DNA of 64,000 nucleotides from an uncultured Alphaproteobacteria bacterium (GCA_951801825.1 CATOOF010000001.1:72936-136935); one strand, 5' to 3'. Numbered from the stretch's first letter, positions 17,942 through 27,422 are shown. Notes: generated by a model from the sequence alone, not told the origin. Numbers and translations: made by a program.

Positions 17942-17992
17942 TTTTTCTCCTTTTTTAGTTGTGGTTGTGTTTTATTGTGTTTTCATGTCAAC

Positions 17993-18020
17993 AATATAAT
18001 TCTAGCAAAGCAATTCACAA
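17993..18020 (-). promoter_or_regulatory. Promoter of the porin-like gene
   Basis: On the minus strand TTGTGA (18015-18020) and TATATT (17993-17998) are separated by 16 bases. The predicted 5' leader is about 45 nt. Confidence 0.55.
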
Positions 18021-18128
18021 CTTTACATAGGTAAGGATTCCCCTATTCCACACTCATAAAATGGCTTTAATGCCTATGGCGGCGCGGACGGCTATACATA
18101 TAAAATATATATGCACCAGGAGGAATAC

Positions 18129-19022
18129 ATGAAAAAGAAAGACGCCAATATAAATCCACGAACAAAATACTATCATGAAAAATATCCGCGCCAGCGCCAG
18201 CCATACCCCGGTCTTGATGCAAAAATGCGGCCTGTTCCAGACTGTGGCGAAGAAAGTTATGTCGGCTCTAACAGACTGGCCGGGCGCCGGGCCCTGATAA
18301 CGGGCGGCGATTCGGGCATAGGCCGTGCGGCGGCAATTGCATACGCCCGCGAAGGTGCCGATGTTGCCATATCATATCTGCCATCCGAAGAGCGCGACGC
18401 ACGCGATACCGCGCGATACATAGAGCAAGCCGGCCGCCGCGCAGTACTAATCCCGGGTGACATCGGCGACGAAGATTTCTGCCAGCGTCTGGTCACACGC
18501 GCACACAAGGGCCTTGGCGGACTTGACATAATTGTAATGAATGCCGGCTATCAGCAATACAGCAAGGATATAACAAAACTTACCACGGACCAACTGGTGC
18601 GAACATTTGCAATAAATGTGTTTGCAATGTTTTGGATGGCGCGTGCGGCGGTACCATTGTTAAAGCCGGGCGCATCAATCATAACGACATCATCAATTCA
18701 GGCATACCAGCCCGGCAAGGATTTGGTTGACTATGCATCAACCAAGGCTGCAATCGTTGCCTTTACCCGTGCACTTGCCAAACAATTGGCACCGCGCGGC
18801 ATCAGGGTAAATTCGGTTGCACCCGGCCCGATATGGACCGCGCTCCAGGTCGCGGGCGGCCGTGCCACTGATTCAATACCGGAATTCGGCATGGACACGC
18901 CGCTGGGGCGTGCAGGCCAGCCGGTTGAACTTGCGGCGGTATATGTCTTGCTGGCATCTGATGCATCGTCATACACCACGGCCGAGGTATATGGTGTAAC
19001 AGGCGGCAATCACACGATGTAA
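18129..19022 (+). CDS. Short-chain dehydrogenase/reductase (YghA type)
   Basis: A 297-residue NAD(P)-dependent oxidoreductase. The Rossmann motif is [15 protein letters not shown] (about 50-64), the structural motif MNAGYQQYS, and the catalytic set Ser in TTSSIQAY, Tyr and Lys in YASTK. The N-terminal extension of about 45 residues ([21 protein letters not shown]) is typical of YghA and stress-protein-39-like enzymes. The start at 18129 follows AGGAGGAATAC; a frame-mate at 18111 would include the ribosome site. Substrate unknown. Confidence 0.88.
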   Translation: MKKKDANINPRTKYYHEKYPRQRQPYPGLDAKMRPVPDCGEESYVGSNRLAGRRALITGGDSGIGRAAAIAYAREGADVAISYLPSEERDARDTARYIEQAGRRAVLIPGDIGDEDFCQRLVTRAHKGLGGLDIIVMNAGYQQYSKDITKLTTDQLVRTFAINVFAMFWMARAAVPLLKPGASIITTSSIQAYQPGKDLVDYASTKAAIVAFTRALAKQLAPRGIRVNSVAPGPIWTALQVAGGRATDSIPEFGMDTPLGRAGQPVELAAVYVLLASDASSYTTAEVYGVTGGNHTM

Positions 19023-19041
19023 GAAAGAAATAATAATTTCT

Positions 19042-19069
19042 TGCAAATGCTCTAAAAAGATATATAATC
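19042..19069 (+). promoter_or_regulatory. Promoter of tRNA-Lys
   Basis: TTGCAA (19042-19047), 16 bases, TATAAT (19064-19069); the mature tRNA starts 28 bp later. Confidence 0.8.
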
Positions 19070-19097
19070 TGCGGGTATTCGAAAGAATAGACCCATC

Positions 19098-19173
19098 GGG
19101 TGCGTAGCTCAGTTGGTAGAGCAACTGACTCTTAATCAGTGGGTCCAGGGTTCGAGTCCCTGCGCGCCCACCA
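19098..19173 (+). tRNA. tRNA-Lys (CTT)
   Basis: A 76-base cloverleaf with encoded CCA: acceptor GGGTGCG / CGCGCCC with one G-T pair, D-arm AGCTCAGTTGGTAGAGC, anticodon arm ACTGA-CTCTTAA-TCAGT (anticodon CTT, reads AAG), T-arm with GGTTCGAGTCC. Confidence 0.97.
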
Positions 19174-19184
19174 AAAATAAAAAT

Positions 19185-19206
19185 CGTCGCTTGTCGGCGG
19201 TTTTTT
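19185..19206 (+). terminator. Terminator of tRNA-Lys
   Basis: CGTCG (19185-19189) pairs with CGGCG (19195-19199, one G-T pair), followed by G and six T. Confidence 0.65.
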
Positions 19207-19229
19207 ATTTTTAACCCCAGATGCTTTTT

Positions 19230-20666
19230 TTATTTCTTTAAATACTGTGCTGGATTATACGCCTTGGTCCCTTTGCGGATTTCAAAGTGCAATTGCGGAC
19301 GGTCAACCTTGCCGCTGGCGCCGACGGTGCCTATTTTTTGCCCAACCGACACGCGCGCCCCGCGACGCAACGACATTGAATCCAAATGGGCATAAACCGT
19401 CATCCATCCGCCGGAATGTTGAATTATTATCAGATTCCCCATGCCCTTAACCTCGTTCCCGGCATATGCCACCACACCGTTTTCTGCCGCCTTGACCGTT
19501 GTCCCGCGCGATGCCGCAATATTAATACCATCATTTACCAATCCGTTTGGTTTTGTTCCAAACGCAGACAAAATTTTGCCGCGAACAGGCCACGAGAATT
19601 TTGACGAAGAACGCGCCGCAATCGCAGGCAGCTTCTTTTTCGGATCAGACGATATTTTTTGTGCCGGTGCTGGTGCTTTTTTGGGGGCCGCATCATTTTT
19701 TTGCGTTTTTTGGGGCGTCTGTTTTTTTACATTTGGCGATACCGTAGACGCGGGCGCCACAGACGTCACCGGCGCTTTGGATGGTGCGGTCTTGGCGGGC
19801 GACGACATTGCCACATTGGCGGCGGCCGCACGCAGATTAGGCACCTTTATCCGCTGTCCTACGGTCAGACGAAACGGCGCCGCCAAATCATTCATAACCG
19901 CCAAATCGTTTACCGGAACCGCATACTTACGCGAAATAGAATAAAGCGTGTCGCCCGCCCCCACCGTCACAGTCTGCAGTTCAACCCTGGCCGGTGTCGG
20001 GGCCATCGGTGCGGCCGCCGGCGCCTTTTTAACAGTCTGGGGCTGAACCGGAACCTTGTCGGCGGCAACAACGATATCACCATTGCCCGGCACACGCAGT
20101 TTTTGACCAACCCGCAACGCATACGGTGCGGACAAATTATTAAGTTTTGCAATATCCTGAACCGATGCACCGTATTTATGCGCAATTGAATACAGCGTAT
20201 CACCTTTTACCACTGTTACGGTACGCGCATCCGCCGGGCCACCGTACATCGGTATTACCAAATAATCATCCGCCCCCGCATCCGATTCGGATTGCGCGGG
20301 CGTCTGGTCCGGGGACTGGTACTGCGCCACAATGCGAACCGGGGCCTCTACCTCTGGGGTGGTAGCGGCATTTTCAGTTTGAACCGGCGCCTCTGTCGGC
20401 AGCATATAATCATTTATATCTGAATACAGGATATAGTCGTCGGTCTTGACCGAGCCGTATAATTCCGGCGACGCATAAACACCATAGTCGGTGGCCGCGG
20501 AATTATAAATCTCTGGCTGGGCAACGGGGTCGGCCAGCAATGCGGGATATCTATCGGAAATAAATTCACCCACGGAATCCGGCAGAGATACGATACGCGG
20601 CTGCAAATCACACCCCGCAACCAGCGCAGCAACAATAACCGGTAAAAATCCCCAGATTTTTTTCAC
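19230..20666 (-). CDS. nlpD: NlpD-like LysM/M23 lipoprotein, likely amidase activator
   Basis: The protein (478 residues) has a lipobox LVAGC, two LysM repeats for peptidoglycan binding (about 148-192 and 233-277, each with GDTLYSI...KY), a Pro/Ala/Lys linker, and a C-terminal M23/LytM domain (about 355-478). The metal-binding His residues are replaced (NDGINIA and QLHFEIR instead of H..D and HLHFE), as in NlpD and EnvC, which activate cell-separating amidases rather than cut peptidoglycan. I chose the GTG at 20666 because a -10 box ends six bases upstream; a TTG at 20672 is the alternative. It ends the tatB-tatC run. Confidence 0.85.
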   Translation of the reverse strand: MKKIWGFLPVIVAALVAGCDLQPRIVSLPDSVGEFISDRYPALLADPVAQPEIYNSAATDYGVYASPELYGSVKTDDYILYSDINDYMLPTEAPVQTENAATTPEVEAPVRIVAQYQSPDQTPAQSESDAGADDYLVIPMYGGPADARTVTVVKGDTLYSIAHKYGASVQDIAKLNNLSAPYALRVGQKLRVPGNGDIVVAADKVPVQPQTVKKAPAAAPMAPTPARVELQTVTVGAGDTLYSISRKYAVPVNDLAVMNDLAAPFRLTVGQRIKVPNLRAAAANVAMSSPAKTAPSKAPVTSVAPASTVSPNVKKQTPQKTQKNDAAPKKAPAPAQKISSDPKKKLPAIAARSSSKFSWPVRGKILSAFGTKPNGLVNDGINIAASRGTTVKAAENGVVAYAGNEVKGMGNLIIIQHSGGWMTVYAHLDSMSLRRGARVSVGQKIGTVGASGKVDRPQLHFEIRKGTKAYNPAQYLKK

Positions 20667-20672
20667 ACGCAA

Positions 20673-20700
20673 ATTATATCATAAAAAAGGCGGCAAACAA
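20673..20700 (-). promoter_or_regulatory. Internal promoter for nlpD (leaderless)
   Basis: TTGTTT (20695-20700) and TATAAT (20673-20678) on the minus strand, spacer 16. The predicted +1 coincides with the GTG start at 20666, so the message would have no leader. Confidence 0.65.
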
Positions 20701-20707
20701 AACCCTA

Positions 20708-21412
20708 TCAGTCGCGTCGCATGAACATAATGCTTATCTCGAACAATGCCCACATCGGCAGTGCCAGTATTACCTGTGATATAACATCTGGTGGCGTTAA
20801 TATCGCGGCGGCAACCACAATCAAAACAATTGCATATCTGCGCATACGAACCGCATAAGACCGTGGCAGCACACCGATACGGTTCATCAGCACCAGCACC
20901 AGCGGCAACTGAAACGCGATGCCGAACACTTTTAGCAAACCTATTGCAAACGCCAGATAATCACGCGCCGCCGGCATCAGCACACTGGGGACCGGCGCCG
21001 ACTGGTTTAAATCTACAAAAAATCTGAATGCGACGGGGAACAAAATATAAAACGCAAACGCGGCCCCGCCCAGAAACAATATCGGCGACAACACCAAAAT
21101 CGGCCATATAAAACGCTTTTCATTTTTCTTTAATCCCGGCGCGACAAAAGCCCAAATATGCCATAATGCGGCAGGCGCCGCGACCAGTAATGCAACACCC
21201 GTGGCCAGCGAAAATTGTATCATCAACCCGTCGGCCAACCCTGTATACAGCATTGTTCCACCAGGCCATACGGCCATCAACGGTTGTGTCAAAAAGGCCT
21301 GCAGCACCGGCGCCAGAAACCATCCGCCCGCAAATCCGCCTGCAAAAATCAGCGCCACCCACAAAATACGACGGCGCAGTTCTGCAAAATGCTGCATCAG
21401 CGTCATTTTCAT
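20708..21412 (-). CDS. tatC: Twin-arginine translocase subunit TatC
   Basis: TatC is the inner-membrane receptor for twin-arginine signal peptides. The 234-residue protein has six hydrophobic segments, the N-terminal HFAELRRRI motif (family H..ELR.R), GLKKNEKRF after the second helix and a FGIAFQLP-type motif (family F...FE.P). It overlaps tatB by four bases (ATGA). tatA is about 9.5 kb away, with the SPOR gene. Confidence 0.95.
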   Translation of the reverse strand: MKMTLMQHFAELRRRILWVALIFAGGFAGGWFLAPVLQAFLTQPLMAVWPGGTMLYTGLADGLMIQFSLATGVALLVAAPAALWHIWAFVAPGLKKNEKRFIWPILVLSPILFLGGAAFAFYILFPVAFRFFVDLNQSAPVPSVLMPAARDYLAFAIGLLKVFGIAFQLPLVLVLMNRIGVLPRSYAVRMRRYAIVLIVVAAAILTPPDVISQVILALPMWALFEISIMFMRRD

Positions 21413-21708
21413 TTTTTACCCGCCCCGCTTCTTTTTTTGCCTTTATTGGTCGTCTTTTTCTTCCTTACCACGGAAATCTGGTCCAGAACATCACGGGTTG
21501 TTGTGTCAATAATATCATTAATCGGACACTCCATATCCAATCGGTCTTTTATCTGTTCGGATGCATCGGTAATTTTCCAAACCAGTGCACGCACGGTTTT
21601 TACCGCCCGCGCCAAAAATCGCGCAACATCAGGCCAGCGCCGCGCCGGTATAACCAGCACCGCAACCAAGAAAATTACAGTAAACTCAGCCCAGCTGATT
21701 CCCAACAT
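21409..21708 (-). CDS. tatB: Sec-independent translocase subunit TatB
   Basis: The 99-residue product starts MLGISWAEFTVIFLVAVLVI, the TatB type of membrane helix (family G..E). A short hinge (PARRWPD) leads to an amphipathic helix (VARFLARAVKTVRALVWKI) and a Lys-rich tail. With TatC it forms the substrate-recognition complex. Its place directly before tatC supports TatB over TatA. Confidence 0.85.
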   Translation of the reverse strand: MLGISWAEFTVIFLVAVLVIPARRWPDVARFLARAVKTVRALVWKITDASEQIKDRLDMECPINDIIDTTTRDVLDQISVVRKKKTTNKGKKRSGAGKK

Positions 21709-21719
21709 TCCCAGTTATC

Positions 21720-22334
21720 CTATTCATAAAACGCGTCACCGCCGCCGGTTGCAACAGTCTTGTGGCGCTGAATCTGGAAATAATCTTTGGCGAAATTATT
21801 TTTGGGGCGCAAATTATCAAACACGACCTGTGTTTTGGCCCCCGTCGCATCCACGACCGTCCACGAATTTAATGCCACCGGATTGTTATCAAACACAACT
21901 GTCATGTTGCCCAACCCTTCTTGGCCGCGCAGATTCATCTTTAATGAAAAAGTATCCTTGTCCTGGGTTGTGTCCGTAACGACGATGTCGGCGTTTTGCA
22001 AATCTATCTTTTTACGCACCAAAATTCCGGCCGGCGTACTGGTAAGAGGCACGGTCGTAATCTGGTCCAATGACTTGTCAAAAAAGTACAAATCTTTGCC
22101 ATCAGAAATCATCTGAACCGGCATGTCATTATAATCAAGCCGCACTTTACCGGGCCGCAACATTGAAAATGTCCCGCGCGCACGCGCACCGGTTGAATTC
22201 TGAACAAATCCACCGGCCAGACCAGTAACCGAATTCAAATATTTTTCCGCACGCCCGACCAGCGCCGAATCCACCCCGGCATATGCGGCCGTGGAAACCA
22301 TGGCCAACACAAAAACAAACATTTTTTTCAACAT
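21720..22334 (-). CDS. lolA: Outer-membrane lipoprotein carrier LolA
   Basis: LolA carries lipoproteins through the periplasm to the outer membrane. The 204-residue protein has a signal peptide (MLKKMFVFVLAMVSTAAYA), then the LolA pattern: YLNSVTGLAGGFVQ, GTFSMLRPGKVRLDY, MISDGKDLYFFD and the later LNSWTVVDATG. Length is as usual. It sits between nrnA-like (2 bp) and tatB (11 bp). The lipoproteins in this window, such as the secretin and NlpD, are plausible cargo. Confidence 0.9.
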   Translation of the reverse strand: MLKKMFVFVLAMVSTAAYAGVDSALVGRAEKYLNSVTGLAGGFVQNSTGARARGTFSMLRPGKVRLDYNDMPVQMISDGKDLYFFDKSLDQITTVPLTSTPAGILVRKKIDLQNADIVVTDTTQDKDTFSLKMNLRGQEGLGNMTVVFDNNPVALNSWTVVDATGAKTQVVFDNLRPKNNFAKDYFQIQRHKTVATGGGDAFYE

Positions 22335-22336
22335 TT

Positions 22337-23287
22337 TTATTCCCCCCTGAACAGTTCTATTACCCTGTCGTGAACATTTTCCAGCGAATCGCGCAAAACC
22401 GCACCCGCCGCAAATATATGCCCCCCGCCCCCCAGCGCCTCTGCAATATGATTGACCGGCCGACCGCGCCCCCGCAACGACACGCCTATCTGATTATCCT
22501 TTTGTTGCTTTAACAGCGCGATATACTCCACACCCTTTATACGTGCCAGAATATCCAAAACATTTTCCCCGCGACCGTCCATATTGCGATAGTCGCGGTT
22601 TAGTATCGTGGCGACCGCCAAACGGTCGCGATAATAAAACTCTGCCGATGCCGCCGCACGCGATTCGGCCAATATTGTTTTCTTTGGCTGATTATTAAGC
22701 ATGTCGTAAACACTGCGGATGCGAACACCTTCGTCTATCATGTCGGCCATTATCCGCATTGCGCGCCCCGTGCGTGCAAACTTGAAATATCCGGTATCGG
22801 TAACAATCCCCAGTGCCAGCAAACTCAACACATCCAAATCCCAGCGCCAATTCTGCGCACGCATAATCTCGTAAACAATAACCGCCGTGGCGTCTGCCAT
22901 CTCGTCATTAATGCACAGTGCCCCCAGCGGAGCTTCGTTTTTATGATGATCAATTTCAATAATATATCCCGCATTTTGGATAATAGACGATGCAAATTCC
23001 ACATGCCGCGCGGTTCCGTAATCCACCAGAATCACGACATCAAACGGCTTTGAAATATTAAGATGCCCAAAATAGCGCATATGCGAGCGCAGCGGCACAT
23101 CCCCCAGTGTTTCTGGTATATTACCATCATATGTGCATACGGGCGATATACCGAAATTCAGTTCAATCAGCCGCCCCAGCGCCAGTGCACTGCCCAGCGC
23201 ATCGCCATCTGGATTTTTATGTCCAATAATTGCAACGGACTTTGCGGCCCTAATTTTTTCTACAAAAACCTGTAACTTTTCATTCAT
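22337..23287 (-). CDS. DHH/DHHA1 phosphoesterase, NrnA-like
   Basis: A 316-residue member of the NrnA (nanoRNase/pAp phosphatase) family, which degrades short RNA oligomers or pAp. Motifs: IIGHKNPDGDALGSALAL (residues 20-37), VILVDYG, the DHH motif in IEIDHHKNE (about 136), VTDTGYFKF, and the DHHA1 glycine motif ALGGGGHIFAAGA near the end. It is followed by lolA after 2 bp. Oligoribonuclease (orn) is not in the window, so it may be the main nanoRNase. Confidence 0.88.
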   Translation of the reverse strand: MNEKLQVFVEKIRAAKSVAIIGHKNPDGDALGSALALGRLIELNFGISPVCTYDGNIPETLGDVPLRSHMRYFGHLNISKPFDVVILVDYGTARHVEFASSIIQNAGYIIEIDHHKNEAPLGALCINDEMADATAVIVYEIMRAQNWRWDLDVLSLLALGIVTDTGYFKFARTGRAMRIMADMIDEGVRIRSVYDMLNNQPKKTILAESRAAASAEFYYRDRLAVATILNRDYRNMDGRGENVLDILARIKGVEYIALLKQQKDNQIGVSLRGRGRPVNHIAEALGGGGHIFAAGAVLRDSLENVHDRVIELFRGE

Positions 23288-23290
23288 GAC

Positions 23291-25045
23291 TTACACCGCA
23301 ATATCTTCTAGGAAAAACTGTGCACTGACACGGCCGTTATATTCGTTTTCTTTCAGCCGCCCCAACAATGTTATTGTAGTGTTTGCATTTGCATCGTCCA
23401 GCAAAAAATCACCCACAGGCGTACCAACCAGATTAAATCCCACAAACGCCAGTGTCGTTCCGGCACTGGTGGCGATAGTGCCGCGCAAATGCGCCCCGCC
23501 CCCCATGACCACGGCGCTCTTAAATCGCCCGCCACGCAGAACCAGCGTTGGTTCCGGATTTCCCTGGCCGAACGGTTCCAACGCCCCCATCATATTGACA
23601 AGCCGCATGTTCGCACCGCCCGCATCCAGTTCTGCATCCACCATAACCTCACGCGCGGGCGGCTGGCCGTTCAGCTGGGCGCGTGCACCGCGCTCTAAAA
23701 ATTCGCGAAACGAGTCCTCCTTGTCCGCATCCAGCGTAAATCCCGCCGCCGCCGCATGACCACCGCCCTCTTTTACAATTCCGGCGGCCAGTGCCTCGTG
23801 TATGATACGCCCCAGATCCACGCCCGCAACACTGCGCCCGGAACCGTTTATAACACCGTCTGCCTTGGTGGCCACACACGCCGGCAAATTATATTTGTCT
23901 TTTAAGCGCCCGGCAATTATTCCCATTACCCCACCGTGCCAGTTTTCCCCGCAAACAAACAGGCTGCATCTATCGGACGGCGCGGCCGCGGCCATCTCGT
24001 TGGCGCGCATCATTATCGCATTTTGAATGTCAATTCTGTCCTGGTTCATACGATGCAACTTGCCCGCCAAATCGTATGCAATCAGCGTATTATCCGTCAG
24101 TAATAATTCCAGCGCAGGCGCCGCGGAATCCAAACGCCCCGCCGCATTCAGACGCGGCCCCAATGCAAAACCGGCCGCATAAACCGACGGCTTTTTAATC
24201 CCGGCCACATCCATCAGCACGCACAGGCCCATATTTTGACGCAGACCCAAAACCTTTAGCCCGGTTGCAACAAACGCACGATTCAACCCCACCAGCGGCA
24301 TCGTGTCGCATATAGTGCCTAAGGCTACAAAATCCAGATAATTAAGCAGATTTATTTCGGATATTTTATCGCACAGTTGCGGCAAATTCCGATTTTTTAA
24401 TTCCCTATTTACCGCAACCAGGGTCAAAAACGCAACCCCGACACCCGCCAGATAACACATATCGGACGTATCATCTGTGCGCTTTGGGTTTACCACCGCG
24501 TCTGCGGCGGGCAGCTCGCTATCAGGCGAATGATGGTCCGTCACAACGACACTCATCCCCAGACTTTTTGCACGCGCAACCTCTGCAATGCCGCTGATTC
24601 CGCAATCCACAGTAATTAACAGTTTTGCACCGCGACCGGCAATATCTTCGACCGCGGCAATGTTCAGGCCGTATCCTTCGCCCTCCCGCGTGGGCAAATG
24701 CCACATTACATCACCGCCCAGGGCGCGCAGATACTTTACAAACACGGCCGTCGACGTTACGCCGTCGACATCATAATCGCCGTATATTGCGATTTTGTCA
24801 CCGGCCGCAATATGATCTGCAATTATCCGCGCGGCCACATCCATATCACGCATAACACTGGGGTCCGGCATATATTCCTTGATAGAAGGATTTAAAAATT
24901 TTTCCCGTGCCGCATCGCCATCTATGCCGCGACAGTGCAATATTTTGCCAATCAAATCCTCGGGGCGATTAAAAACTTCATCCTGCTCTGCGTATGCCGA
25001 CACCCATGCCCGCCCCAGCATGGATTTTTCCACTATCTTTCTCAA
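23291..25045 (-). CDS. recJ: Single-stranded-DNA-specific exonuclease RecJ
   Basis: RecJ is a 5'-3' ssDNA exonuclease in recombination and mismatch repair. The 584 residues contain IYGDYDVDGVTST (about 85-97), LLITVDCGI, VVTDHHSPDSELP (the DHH motif), the RLNAAGR motif, the DHHA1 KEGGGHAAAAG motif and a C-terminal OB-fold region. The start used is TTG at 25045 with an AAGAG ribosome site; an ATG at 25021 with GGAAAAATCC is a real alternative. It begins 41 bp after ftsI and ends 3 bp before nrnA-like. Confidence 0.94.
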   Translation of the reverse strand: MRKIVEKSMLGRAWVSAYAEQDEVFNRPEDLIGKILHCRGIDGDAAREKFLNPSIKEYMPDPSVMRDMDVAARIIADHIAAGDKIAIYGDYDVDGVTSTAVFVKYLRALGGDVMWHLPTREGEGYGLNIAAVEDIAGRGAKLLITVDCGISGIAEVARAKSLGMSVVVTDHHSPDSELPAADAVVNPKRTDDTSDMCYLAGVGVAFLTLVAVNRELKNRNLPQLCDKISEINLLNYLDFVALGTICDTMPLVGLNRAFVATGLKVLGLRQNMGLCVLMDVAGIKKPSVYAAGFALGPRLNAAGRLDSAAPALELLLTDNTLIAYDLAGKLHRMNQDRIDIQNAIMMRANEMAAAAPSDRCSLFVCGENWHGGVMGIIAGRLKDKYNLPACVATKADGVINGSGRSVAGVDLGRIIHEALAAGIVKEGGGHAAAAGFTLDADKEDSFREFLERGARAQLNGQPPAREVMVDAELDAGGANMRLVNMMGALEPFGQGNPEPTLVLRGGRFKSAVVMGGGAHLRGTIATSAGTTLAFVGFNLVGTPVGDFLLDDANANTTITLLGRLKENEYNGRVSAQFFLEDIAV

Positions 25046-25086
25046 CGTATACTCTTTTTTATTATCAGGACTATTATAATCAAAAA

Positions 25087-26712
25087 TTATTCAAATAGCA
25101 ACGGCAGTATGCTGTCAAGAATCTTTCCCGTTGTAGGCACCGCATTCCACGCCGCCGTACGCAGACCGAACGTTTCGGCCGTTCCTTTTGGTTCGTCCAA
25201 AATTACCAATATGGTATATTGCGGCGCGGCCGCCGGAAATATTCCTGCAAACGCGGTCAAATTCTTTTTGTGGTCTATTTTACCGTTAACCCACTTTTCT
25301 GCGGTTGCTGTTTTTCCGCCTATCTCTATCCCCGCCACGCGCGCCTTGCGGCCACTGGTTTCTTCGGCGACGCGAACCATCACCGCACGCAGTCGTGCCG
25401 ATATCTCGGGCGCCAAAACACGGATTCCCGACACTGCGCCGACACTGCGCTTATGCAGGGTTGGATATATGTATATCCCGCCGTTTGTCATGGAGTTTAC
25501 CGCCAACAACAAATGCATCGGCGTTACGGAAATACCATGCCCGAATGACATTGTCGCCCTTTCGACCGGCCCCCACTTTGCGGGCATCAGCGTACGCTCT
25601 GTCCGGCCAAATTCAAGTTCCAAACGCTCGTCCATATGCAGGCGGTGGAAAAACTCTTTTTGTGCACCGTCGGGCAAATCAAGTGCAATCTGGGCACTGC
25701 CCGCGTTACATGAATGCAGCATTATTTCCTCAACCGACAGATGCGGCCGTGGCGGTTTGAAACTGCGCACATCGCTGATGCGGGCGGCGGTACGGCCAAA
25801 CTTGTCCAATATCTTGTAGGGTTCTGCAACGTAATATTCCTTTGTGATGCCATTTTCCATTGCCATCGCAGTATTAAATATTTTAAATATCGACCCCATT
25901 TCAAAAACGCCGCGCATTGGTGCAAACGTACGATTTCCAACCGGATCGGCATTACGGTTTTCAGGATCAAAATCAGGCAACGACACCATCGCAACCATTT
26001 CACCCGTACGCGAATTCATCAACAGGCCCATTGCCCCCTTGGCCTGGTATTTGCCCATCGCGGCCGACAGTTGTTCATAAAAAACGCTTTGCACACGCGA
26101 ATCCAGCGACAATCGCAGCGGATCTGAATTTTCACGCAGATAATCGTCAAATATTCTTTCCGCGCCATCCATTCCGCGACCTTCGACATTAACATATCCA
26201 ACAATATGCGAAAACAGCCGCCGCTTTGGATAGCGCCGCGTCTGAATATCCTCTATTTCCAGCCCGGCCAGCTTTGCCTTTTTTACCGCGTCCCGCGCCG
26301 CATCGGATGCATACTTTTTTACATAAATAAAACGCCGCGACGAATTTACCAAACGCAACGCATCCGCCAGCGGATACTCATACGGCAACAGCGAATGTAT
26401 CAGCGCGGCAACCGCATCGCGATCGCGCACATGCCCGGGCCGCAGGGTTATATGACCCGACATAATATTCTTGGCCAGTATGTCGCCATTGCGGTCGACG
26501 ATGTCGGCGCGGCTAACCGTCCAGGCACCCGCCGCCCCGGCATGACGCGAACGGTCTGTTCCCTGGATGCCCAGCTGCAGCGTGCGCGCAATAAACAATC
26601 CAAACGCGATTATGAACAAATAATGAATAAAGCGCAAACGACCGCGGCCGGCAACGCCGCCACTGCCGCCACGAAAACCGTTTTTAAAGATGTCGCGCCC
26701 AACCTCAAACAT
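25087..26712 (-). CDS. ftsI: Peptidoglycan transpeptidase FtsI (PBP3 type)
   Basis: FtsI cross-links septal peptidoglycan. The 541-residue protein has one N-terminal membrane anchor (about 29-48), a pedestal domain and a transpeptidase domain. Active-site motifs: EMGSIFK (Ser274, Lys277) and HSCNAG (SxN, 334-336). The third motif, normally KTG, reads KTA (467-469, in GGKTATAEKW). The first eight bases overlap the upstream ftsL-like gene. murE does not follow; recJ does, so the usual division cluster order is broken. Confidence 0.93.
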   Translation of the reverse strand: MFEVGRDIFKNGFRGGSGGVAGRGRLRFIHYLFIIAFGLFIARTLQLGIQGTDRSRHAGAAGAWTVSRADIVDRNGDILAKNIMSGHITLRPGHVRDRDAVAALIHSLLPYEYPLADALRLVNSSRRFIYVKKYASDAARDAVKKAKLAGLEIEDIQTRRYPKRRLFSHIVGYVNVEGRGMDGAERIFDDYLRENSDPLRLSLDSRVQSVFYEQLSAAMGKYQAKGAMGLLMNSRTGEMVAMVSLPDFDPENRNADPVGNRTFAPMRGVFEMGSIFKIFNTAMAMENGITKEYYVAEPYKILDKFGRTAARISDVRSFKPPRPHLSVEEIMLHSCNAGSAQIALDLPDGAQKEFFHRLHMDERLELEFGRTERTLMPAKWGPVERATMSFGHGISVTPMHLLLAVNSMTNGGIYIYPTLHKRSVGAVSGIRVLAPEISARLRAVMVRVAEETSGRKARVAGIEIGGKTATAEKWVNGKIDHKKNLTAFAGIFPAAAPQYTILVILDEPKGTAETFGLRTAAWNAVPTTGKILDSILPLLFE

Positions 26713-27001
26713 CCGCGTCCTTTTGCGGCAATTCTTCTATGCCGATGGATTTATGAAAACTGACCACTTCTGATTTTGGATAAAGACTTATCACCACATT
26801 TCGTAAAATTTCAGGCCGCACATACGATGCAAAATTTGCCGCCATTTCCGCCGTACGCTGTTGGGTCGCGACAATATCGCGGCGAACCCTGTCGCGTGCC
26901 TTGTTCTGGGTGCGATAACATACCTGCAACACAATCGTCAGCGCCAAAACCGCCCCGAATGCCCACATTCCTATATGAAACATCTTTTCGTCTTCTGTCA
27001 T
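26705..27001 (-). CDS. FtsL-like bitopic cell-division protein
   Basis: A 98-residue protein with a short cytoplasmic tail, one membrane helix (about 11-28) and a helical, Arg/Gln-rich periplasmic part ending in YVRPEILRNVVISLYP and IEELP. Size, topology, the PE motif and the overlap with ftsI match FtsL, which recruits FtsI through FtsBLQ. Sequence similarity in this family is always low, so position is the main argument. Confidence 0.6.
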   Translation of the reverse strand: MTEDEKMFHIGMWAFGAVLALTIVLQVCYRTQNKARDRVRRDIVATQQRTAEMAANFASYVRPEILRNVVISLYPKSEVVSFHKSIGIEELPQKDADV

Positions 27002-27050
27002 ATGCGAATCACGCCCCTTGAATTATCGGTGTATATTCCCATATATTTTA

Positions 27051-27422
27051 TCATAAATTCTGTAAAAAACTAATCATAGAATTCACACCGCCCAGTCGTC
27101 CCGTCCCCAGCCCCAGATTCAACGCTGAAAATTCGGCCCTCAAATCCATTTGCTTAATTTCATCCGGGGTTTTGCCGTCAACCATGGCAGTAATTATTGC
27201 AACAATTCCGCGCACCAGCGCCGAATCGGCCGCACCGTAAAAACGATTCCCATCGCGGCAAATCTGGACCCATGACGCACACCCCGCGATTTCATTGCAT
27301 ACCGCACCCGACGGGGGCACGGGCATATGCGCACCAAAATCCATAACCATTTCCAAACGCATCGCCGCATCATCAGCCAGGCTAAGCGCATCACGCATTT
27401 CATTGTATGTCACAGCTACCAC
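27051..27422 (-). CDS. sufE: Cysteine desulfuration protein SufE
   Basis: SufE takes persulfide sulfur from SufS and passes it to SufB. The 123-residue protein fits the family: an N-terminal helical stretch, then VCNEIAGCASWVQI, where Cys (about residue 48) is the sulfur acceptor (family V.GC.S.VW), and a C-terminal GLGTGRLGGVNSM (family L...R..G). It overlaps sufT by 7 bp, forming sufS-sufT-sufE. Confidence 0.88.
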   Translation of the reverse strand: MVAVTYNEMRDALSLADDAAMRLEMVMDFGAHMPVPPSGAVCNEIAGCASWVQICRDGNRFYGAADSALVRGIVAIITAMVDGKTPDEIKQMDLRAEFSALNLGLGTGRLGGVNSMISFLQNL

